Below are positions 43,602 through 50,760 of a stretch of 50,760 nucleotides of DNA, piece by piece (position 1 is the stretch's first letter; every line of letters begins with the position of its first letter). The stretch is from Gracilariopsis chorda (Eukaryota > Rhodophyta > Florideophyceae > Gracilariales > Gracilariaceae). The stretch is taken from the NCBI GenBank assembly GCA_003194525.1, contig NBIV01000383.1:1-50760 (forward strand). Direction: 5' to 3'. The notes beneath the pieces are model-generated. The model was given only the letters and a program-made list of their open reading frames with translations. It did no database searches and was not told the origin of the DNA. A program made the position numbers and the translations under genes.

Positions 43602-45167
43602 TCAAAGGTCTAAGGGGAGCAAGCCACAGTCACCGCGGAACCTTGCCAGCTTAACTCGACCGAGCGCTTTCGTCAGCATATCGGCAACCCTGTCTTCCGT
43701 GGAACAGTACTGCAACTGGACGGCTTTGTCGCGTAGAGCCTCTCTGGTGAAGTGAAAGCGAATATCAATGTGCTTAGTACGCTTGTTCACAACTCCATTT
43801 CGAGCAAGGTCGATGCAACCTTGGTTGTCCACGTACACAGTTGTGGGCTCAACCATTAGCGTCACTGACTCATCCACGTGTAGTCCACGTGCGTTGCCAA
43901 TGCCACTCCACAGTCGTCTCAGCCAGATTGCCTCCTTCGTCCCACTGCACAGACTCACATACTCAGCCTCAGTGCTAGACAATGCAACTACTTCCTGTTG
44001 GCGCGAGCTCCAAGACACAGGAGCACCGCACATCATGAACACATACCCACTGGTGGACTTGCAGTTGGATATATCACCTGCCCAGTCAGAGTCTACGTAT
44101 CCATACAGCTGAGTATCAGTCGTGGTGCCATAAGTAAGTCCGAGGGAGCGAGTGCCATTGAGGTAACGCAGAACACGCTTGACCGCTTTCCAATGAGTCT
44201 CTCCAGGTTTCTCGACATACTTGGCTAGCTTGGACACTGCAAACGAGATGTCCGGTCGAGTGCCAACAGAGAGATAAATCAGACAACCGATCACCTGGCG
44301 ATACGGGATGTTCGTCAGAGGCTTTTCTTCCTTAGTGAGGTCAGCACCGGAGTCCATGGGAGTGTCCATTGGTTTGCACTGCAACATGCCAAAACGTTCT
44401 AAGACCTTACGCGTGTATGCAGACTGTGTCAGGTACAGCTGTCTTTTGGATCGATCACGATGGATCTCGAACCCAAGTACCATGCGCGCTTCACTGAGAT
44501 CCTTCATCTGAAAACGTTTTGACAGTTCACGCTTTACGCGATTCATTGTCTCCATACTTGGACTCGCAATGAGCAAGTCGTCCACATAAAGAGCAATGAT
44601 CACAAGCGCTCCCAGTACCTCTCCGGTGTAGACGCACTCGTCTGCGACGTTTGGCTTCAGACCCATCCAACCAACGAGGAACAAGTACATCTTTGCAAAC
44701 CACTGCCTTGATGCCTGTCGTAGCCCATAGATGGCTTTTTTGAGAAGGCATACCAAGTCCTCGTTCCCAGGTTTGATGAATCCGTCCGGCTGCTCCATGT
44801 ACACAGTCTCTTCCAGGTCGCCATTCAAGAATGCAGTCTTCACATCCATCTGGTGCAGATGATAGTCCTGCACTGCTACAATGGACAGAATCATTCTAAT
44901 GGATGTGAATTTGACCACTGGTGCATACGTCTCGGAGAAGTCTACACCTTCCATCTGCAGAAACCCTCGAGCCACCACACGAGCCTTGTACCTCACTGTC
45001 GGTTCATCGTTGTCGCCAGCCTCATATTTTTGCACAAATACCCACTTGGATGATATCACGTTGCTGTCAGCTGGCCTTGGCACTAACTCCCATTTGTCAT
45101 GCTCCATCAGAGACTCGTACTCACTGTTCATGGCCTTGGTCCACGCTTTTGAATCAGGACGTGACAC
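43602..45167 (-). CDS. Array unit 4 RT-RNase H frame
   Basis: A 521-codon open frame with catalytic motifs intact. Variants include MEHDKWEL, EQPDG and LLKKAIYG (Asn to Lys). The integrase tail is at 45168-45595. Confidence 0.72.
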   Translation of the reverse strand: MSRPDSKAWTKAMNSEYESLMEHDKWELVPRPADSNVISSKWVFVQKYEAGDNDEPTVRYKARVVARGFLQMEGVDFSETYAPVVKFTSIRMILSIVAVQDYHLHQMDVKTAFLNGDLEETVYMEQPDGFIKPGNEDLVCLLKKAIYGLRQASRQWFAKMYLFLVGWMGLKPNVADECVYTGEVLGALVIIALYVDDLLIASPSMETMNRVKRELSKRFQMKDLSEARMVLGFEIHRDRSKRQLYLTQSAYTRKVLERFGMLQCKPMDTPMDSGADLTKEEKPLTNIPYRQVIGCLIYLSVGTRPDISFAVSKLAKYVEKPGETHWKAVKRVLRYLNGTRSLGLTYGTTTDTQLYGYVDSDWAGDISNCKSTSGYVFMMCGAPVSWSSRQQEVVALSSTEAEYVSLCSGTKEAIWLRRLWSGIGNARGLHVDESVTLMVEPTTVYVDNQGCIDLARNGVVNKRTKHIDIRFHFTREALRDKAVQLQYCSTEDRVADMLTKALGRVKLARFRGDCGLLPLDL

Positions 45168-45595
45168 CGCATCGGAGTATGAGGATGGGACGTCATAACT
45201 GGCAGTGAGTAGGGCAGTTCCGCGCCACCACGAGGTAGGCGCTCTACGCTCACGAGTGGATCTCCGAAGTGGTGGTGGATCTGGTACGTCTGGCTCAACT
45301 TCTCTCTCAGCTGTGGGCCCATCTTGGCCACTGCCTGAAGCTTCTTCTGGTGGAGTATCTGGTGCAGCGGGTTCAACTTGGGCAGCATCGGTGGGTTTAG
45401 TAGAGGTGGAGGTGATATTTGATTTCGGCGCTCCGAGATGTCGATCTCAGCATAGTCGTCATCATCAACGTGGTCAGTACCTTGATCTGAACCACTACAT
45501 TCGTCAAACCTCACATCTCTCGACAGAACCACCTTCTTCTTTTGCGCATCCCACAGTTTATAACCGTTCGATCCAGATGTGTACCCAATAAAGAT

Positions 45596-46261
45596 TGTTG
45601 AAAGTTGAAAGGAAGTTGAGGGGATGGAAGGGAAGTTCGCCAGCTCTGGCTTGGATTTACTTGGAGGTCCTTCAGGCACATCTTATATACCACTCTAAAC
45701 TCGAATTGCGCGGGAACACCAACTACAAGTAAAACCTAAACCACTAAGCAGGGACACTCAGTACTACCATTCATCATCTAACATGACATAGCCAGCTCAG
45801 CACAACCTCATTACACCAACGCACACCAACGCACCAAAGTTCTGTAATAGTTACGTGCATACACATGACCATGACAAGGCACAAATTCACGACTCCAACA
45901 CACGCCAGCACATGCCAACACATCACGGTAAGTCAACACGTCACGGTAAGTCGGCACGTAACCTGTGGTGTTAGTGCCATGTCATCATGTGGCAATGCAC
46001 ACAACACCCACGTCATCAATATACCCGTGCATGTGTAAACCTGTTGACAGTGCATGCGCACCTTATCATTGTACCAACCACTGCTGTACCACTTGTACGC
46101 ACCACGTTGCATATGTACATTTGCAGTAGCCAATCAGAAGCCAGTTTCACGTTGGGTTCGCGCACACGCGCATATGCGCTTTTGCAGAGGTACCCTCTAA
46201 AACAGCCCATGCTCCCCGGAACATTTGGTTTTCAGTGACAGCACAGGTACTACTGCCAACA
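45596..46261 (-). repeat. Array unit 5 LTR (666 bp, short type)
   Basis: A short-type LTR with CATTCATCATC. It carries private substitutions such as CACCAAAGTTC. Confidence 0.92.
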
Positions 46262-46281
46262 CCCCCCCTCTTTCACTGACT

Positions 46282-47848
46282 TCAAAGGTCTAAGGGGAGC
46301 AAGCCACAGTCACCGCGGAACCTTGCCAGCTTAACTCGACCGAGCGCTTTCGTCAGCATATCGGCAACCCTGTCTTCCGTGGAACAGTACTGCAACTGGA
46401 CGGCTTTGTCGCGTAGAGCCTCTCTGGTGAAGTGAAAGCGAATATCAATGTGCTTAGTACGCTTGTTCACAACTCCATTTCGAGCAAGGTCGATGCAACC
46501 TTGGTTGTCCACGTACACAGTTGTGGGCTCAACCATTAGCGTCACTGACTCATCCACGTGTAGTCCACGTGCGTTGCCAATGCCACTCCACAGTCGTCTC
46601 AGCCAGATTGCCTCCTTCGTCCCACTGCACAGACTCACATACTCAGCCTCAGTGCTAGACAATGCAAACTACTTCCTGTTGGCGCGAGCTCCAAGACACA
46701 GGAGCACCGCACATCATGAACACATACCCACTGGTGGACTTGCAGTTGGATATATCACCTGCCCAGTCAGAGTCTACGTATCCATACAGCTGAGTATCAG
46801 TCGTGGTGCCATAAGTAAGTCCGAGGGAGCGAGTGCCATTGAGGTAACGCAGAACACGCTTGACCGCTTTCCAATGAGTCTCTCCAGGTTTCTCGACATA
46901 CTTGGCTAGCTTGGACACTGCAAACGAGATGTCCGGTCGAGTGCCAACAGAGAGATAAATCAGACAACCGATCACCTGGCGATACGGGATGTTCGTCAGA
47001 GGCTTTTCTTCCTTAGTGAGGTCAGCACCGGAGTCCATGGGAGTGTCCATTGGTTTGCACTGCAACATGCCAAAACGTTCTAAGACCTTACGCGTGTATG
47101 CAGACTGTGTCAGGTACAGCTGTCTTTTGGATCGATCACGATGGATCTCGAACCCAAGTACCATGCGCGCTTCACTGAGATCCTTCATCTGAAAACGTTT
47201 TGACAGTTCACGCTTTACGCGATTCATTGTCTCCATACTTGGACTCGCAATGAGCAAGTCGTCCACATAAAGAGCAATGATCACAAGCGCTCCCAGTACC
47301 TCTCCGGTGTAGACGCACTCGTCTGCGACGTTTGGCTTCAGACCCATCCAACCAACGAGGAACAAGTACATCTTTGCAAACCACTGCCTTGATGCCTGTC
47401 GTAGCCCATAGATGGCTTTGTTGAGAAGGCATACCAAGTCCTCGTTCCCAGGTTTGATGAATCCGTCCGGCTGCTCCATGTACACAGTCTCTTCCAGGTC
47501 GCCATTCAAGAATGCAGTCTTCACATCCATCTGGTGCAGATGATAGTCCTGCACTGCTACAATGGACAGAATCATTCTAATGGATGTGAATTTGACCACT
47601 GGTGCATACGTCTCGGAGAAGTCTACACCTTCCATCTGCAGAAACCCTCGAGCCACCACACGAGCCTTGTACCTCACTGTCGGTTCATCGTTGTCGCCAG
47701 CCTCATATTTTTGCACAAATACCCACTTGGATGATATCACGTTGCTGTCAGCTGGCCTTGGCACTAACTCCCATTTGTCATGCTCCATCAGAGACTCGTA
47801 CTCACTGTTCATGGCCTTGGTCCACGCTTTTGAATCAGGACGTGACAC
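46282..47848 (-). pseudogene. Array unit 5 RT-RNase H, single-base frameshift
   Basis: RT with YVDD is intact in the frame 47848-46655, but an extra A near 46666 (GCAAACTAC against GCAACTAC) shifts the frame within RNase H at the VVALSS motif. The remaining RNase H residues (VDNQGC, HIDIRFHF) continue at 46662-46282. The indel extends a short A-run and could be a sequencing error. The integrase tail is at 47849-48276. Confidence 0.8.
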
Positions 47849-48276
47849 CGCATCGGAGTATGAGGATGGGACGTCATAACTGGCAGTGAGTAGGGCAGTT
47901 CCGCGCCACCACGAGGTAGGCGCTCTACGCTCACGAGTGGATCTCCGAAGTGGTGGTGGATCTGGTACGTCTGGCTCAACTTCTCTCTCAGCTGTGGGCC
48001 CATCTTGGCCACTGCCTGAAGCTTCTTCTGGTGGAGTATCTGGTGCAGCGGGTTCAACTTGGGCAGCATCGGTGGGTTTAGTAGAGGTGGAGGTGATATT
48101 TGATTTCGGCGCTCCGAGATGTCGATCTCAGCATAGTCGTCATCATCAACGTGGTCAGTACCTTGATCTGAACCACTACATTCGTCAAACCTCACATCTC
48201 TCGACAGAACCACCTTCTTCTTTTGCGCATCCCACAGTTTATAACCGTTCGATCCAGATGTGTACCCAATAAAGAT

Positions 48277-48943
48277 TGTTGAAAGTTGAAAGGAAGTTGA
48301 GGGGATGGAAGGGAAGTTCGCCAGCTCTGGCTTGGATTTACTTGGAGGTCCTTCAGGCACATCTTATATACCACTCTAAACTCGAATTGCGCGGGAACAC
48401 CAACTACAAGTAAAACCTAAACCACTAAGCAGGGACACTCAGTACTACCATTCATCATCTAACATGACATAGCCAGCTCAGCACAACCTCATTACACCAA
48501 CGCACACCAACGCACCAATGTTCTGTAATAGTTACGTGCATACACATGACCATGACAAGGCACAAATTCACGACTCCAACACACGCCAGCACATGCCAAC
48601 ACATCACGGTAAGTCAACACGTCACGGTAAGTCGGCACGTAACCTGTGGTGTTAGTGCCATGTCATCATGTGGCAATGCACACAACACCCACGTCATCAA
48701 TATACCCGTGCATGTGTAAACCTGTTGACAGTGCATGCGCACCTTACCATTGTACCAACCACTGCTGTACCACTTGTACGCACCACGTTGCATATGTACA
48801 TTTGCAGTAGCCAATCAGAAGCCAGTTTCACGTTGGGTTCGCGCACACGCGCATATGCGCTTTTGCAGAGGTACCCTCTAAAAACAGCCCATGCTCCCCG
48901 GAACATTTGGTTTTCAGTGACAGCACAGGTACTACTGCCAACA
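48277..48943 (-). repeat. Array unit 6 LTR (667 bp, short type)
   Basis: A short-type LTR with one extra A (CTCTAAAAACAGC against CTCTAAAACAGC), otherwise like units 4 and 5. Confidence 0.92.
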
Positions 48944-48971
48944 CCCCCCCTCTTTCACTGACTTCAAAGGT

Positions 48972-50528
48972 CTAAGGGGAGCAAGCCACAGTCACCGCGG
49001 AACCTTGCCAGCTTAACTCGACGAGCGCTTTCGTCAGCATATCGGCAACCCTGTCTTCCGTGGAACAGTACTGCAACTGGACGGCTTTGTCGCGTAGAGC
49101 CTCTCTGGTGAAGTGAAAGCGAATATCAATGTGCTTAGTACGCTTGTTCACAACTCCATTTCGAGCAAGGTCGATGCAACCTTGGTTGTCCACGTACACA
49201 GTTGTGGGCTCAACCATTAGCGTCACTGACTCATCCACGTGTAGTCCACGTGCGTTGCCAATGCCACTCCACAGTCGTCTCAGCCAGATTGCCTCCTTCG
49301 TCCCACTGCACAGACTCACATACTCAGCCTCAGTGCTAGACAATGCAACTACTTCCTGTTGGCGCGAGCTCCAAGACACAGGAGCACCGCACATCATGAA
49401 CACATACCCACTGGTGGACTTGCGGTTGGATATATCACCTGCCCAGTCAGAGTCTACGTATCCATACAGCTGAGTATCAGTCGTGGTGCCATAAGTAAGT
49501 CCGAGGGAGCGAGTGCCATTGAGGTAACGCAGAACACGCTTGACCGCTTTCCAATGAGTCTCTCCAGGTTTCTCGACATACTTGGCTAGTTTGGACACTG
49601 CAAACGAGATGTCCGGTCGAGTGCCAACAGAGAGATAAATCAGACAACCGATCACCTGGCGATACGGGATGTTCGTCAGAGGCTTTTCTACCTTAGTGAG
49701 GTCAGCACCGGAGTCCATGGGAGTGTCCATTGGTTTGCACTGCAACATGACAAAACGTTCTAAGACCTTACGCGTGTATGCAGACTGTGTCAGGTACAGC
49801 TGTCTTTTGGATCGATCACGATGGATCTCGAACCCAAGTACCATGCGCGCTTCACTGAGATCCTTCATCTGAAAACGTTTTGACAGTTCACGCTTTACGC
49901 GATTCATTGTCTCCATACTTGGACTCGCAATGAGCAAGTCGTCCACATAAAGAGCAATGATCACAAGCGCTCCCAGTACCTCTCCGGTGTAGACGCACTC
50001 GTCTGCGACGTTTGGCTTCAGACCCATCCAACCAACGAGGAACAAGTACATCTTTGCAAACCACTGCCTTGATGCCTGTCGTAGCCCATAGATGGCTTTG
50101 TTGAGAAGGCATACCAAGTCCTCGTTCCCAGGTTTGATGAATCCGTCCGGCTGCTCCATGTACACAGTCTCTTCCAGGTCGCCATTCAAGAATGCAGTCT
50201 TCACATCCATCTGGTGCAGATGATAGTCCTGCACTGCTACAATGGACAGAATCATTCTAATGGATGTGAATTTGACCACTGGTGCATACGTCTCGGAGAA
50301 GTCTACACCTTCCATCTGCAGAAACCCTCGAGCCACCACACGAGCCTTGTACCTCACTGTCGGTTCATCGTTGTCGCCAGCCTCATATTTTTGCACAAAT
50401 ACCCACTTGGATGATATCACGTTGCTGTCAGCTGGCCTTGGCACTAACTCCCATTTGTCATGCTCCATCAGAGACTCGTACTCACTGTTCATGGCCTTGG
50501 TCCACGCTTTTGAATCAGGACGTGACAC
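48972..50528 (-). CDS. Array unit 6 RT-RNase H frame with altered C-terminus
   Basis: A 518-codon open frame. RT and RNase H motifs are present, including the final HIDIRFHF. A missing C near 49021 (CTCGACGAGCG against CTCGACCGAGCG) changes the last residues after MLTKAL. It has Arg in SNRKSTSG, as unit 1. The integrase tail (50529 onward) runs off the window. Confidence 0.7.
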   Translation of the reverse strand: MSRPDSKAWTKAMNSEYESLMEHDKWELVPRPADSNVISSKWVFVQKYEAGDNDEPTVRYKARVVARGFLQMEGVDFSETYAPVVKFTSIRMILSIVAVQDYHLHQMDVKTAFLNGDLEETVYMEQPDGFIKPGNEDLVCLLNKAIYGLRQASRQWFAKMYLFLVGWMGLKPNVADECVYTGEVLGALVIIALYVDDLLIASPSMETMNRVKRELSKRFQMKDLSEARMVLGFEIHRDRSKRQLYLTQSAYTRKVLERFVMLQCKPMDTPMDSGADLTKVEKPLTNIPYRQVIGCLIYLSVGTRPDISFAVSKLAKYVEKPGETHWKAVKRVLRYLNGTRSLGLTYGTTTDTQLYGYVDSDWAGDISNRKSTSGYVFMMCGAPVSWSSRQQEVVALSSTEAEYVSLCSGTKEAIWLRRLWSGIGNARGLHVDESVTLMVEPTTVYVDNQGCIDLARNGVVNKRTKHIDIRFHFTREALRDKAVQLQYCSTEDRVADMLTKALVELSWQGSAVTVACSP

Positions 50529-50760
50529 CGCATCGGAGTATGAGGATGGGACGTCATCACTGGCAGTGAGTAGGGCAGTTCCGCGCCACCACGAGGTAGG
50601 CGCTCTACGCTCACGAGTGGATCTCCGAAGTGGTGGTGGATCTGGTACGTCTGGCTCAACTTCTCTCTCAGCTGTGGGCCCATCGTGGCCACTGCCTGAA
50701 GCTTCTTCTGGTGGAGTATCTGGTGCAGCGGGTTCAACTTGGGCAGCATCGGTGGGTTTA

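Larger units (their letters stand above)
34650..50760 (-). mobile_element. Tandem array of truncated family A units (LTR + IN tail-RT-RNase H)
   Basis: Five complete units and one partial unit follow head to tail: 34650-37442, 37443-40122, 40123-42915, 42916-45595, 45596-48276 and 48277 to the window edge. Each consists of one family A LTR (779 or about 666 bp) and 2014-2015 bp of internal DNA: polypurine tract, RNase H, RT and the last part of integrase. Every unit ends at the same base, AAAGAT, joined exactly to the LTR terminus TGTTGAAAG. Gag, protease, the integrase core, leader and PBS are missing in all. All units share a 1-base deletion in the linker before RT (GGCGCTCCGAG against GGCTTGTCCGAG in A1 and A3), so they derive from one founder. 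Without a PBS the units cannot replicate by normal reverse transcription; expansion by unequal crossing over or from a circle is more likely. Confidence 0.9.

Noticed and set aside
34650..50760. CRISPR array or bacterial repeat system
   Set aside because: Repeat units are 2.7-2.8 kb LTR retrotransposon segments with copia pol motifs; no short repeat-spacer structure exists.

Overview
The window is eukaryotic DNA that appears to consist entirely of Ty1/copia-type LTR retrotransposons. I found no host gene, tRNA gene, rRNA gene, CRISPR array or bacterial operon. Copia domain order (Gag, zinc knuckle, protease, integrase, reverse transcriptase, RNase H), TG...CA LTRs, polypurine tracts and 5-bp target duplications are all visible. 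Every primer-binding site is complementary to the anticodon stem-loop of initiator tRNA-Met, as in Drosophila copia (half-tRNA priming), not to a tRNA 3' end. The host species cannot be named from this window.

Two coding families dominate. Family A has a 779-bp LTR, a 1204-bp leader with a CAA-rich tract, and a full length near 6.8 kb. Family B has an LTR of about 811 bp, a 778-bp leader, a 1428-residue Gag-Pol and a full length near 6.7 kb. A third, related LTR family is present as a 733-bp solo LTR.

Layout, left to right. 1-4865: element A1 (minus, decayed, cut by the window edge), inserted in a family B LTR. 4866-16896: two almost identical, intact family B elements (B and C) in direct tandem sharing one LTR (LTR-internal-LTR-internal-LTR), inserted in the leader of element A2. 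16897-18085 and 24913-25429: the leader and 5' LTR of A2, split by complete element A3 (18086-24907, ACGTG target duplication). 25430-26841: D, a plus-strand family B derivative lacking RT and RNase H. 26842-30865: F, a minus-strand family B element that D and the solo LTR have entered. 30866-31921: D2, a second derivative with the same internal deletion as D. 31922-32190: a gag remnant (E). 32191-34649: the 5' part of plus-strand element G, inserted in E. 34650-50760: a tandem array of five complete units and one partial unit, each an A-type LTR plus 2014 bp of IN C-terminus, RT and RNase H, with no gag, protease, leader or PBS.

The order of insertion can be read: A1 lies inside B, which lies inside A2; A3 also lies inside A2; A2 lies inside D; D lies inside F; F lies inside D2; D2 lies inside E, which G also entered; the array lies inside G. 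B and C are the only elements with uninterrupted Gag-Pol frames and are the likely autonomous ones. The most unusual object is the array at the right. It looks like a young satellite built from a truncated retrotransposon whose LTR end is joined exactly to an internal integrase site. It contains two LTR length variants and keeps an open RT-RNase H frame in most units.
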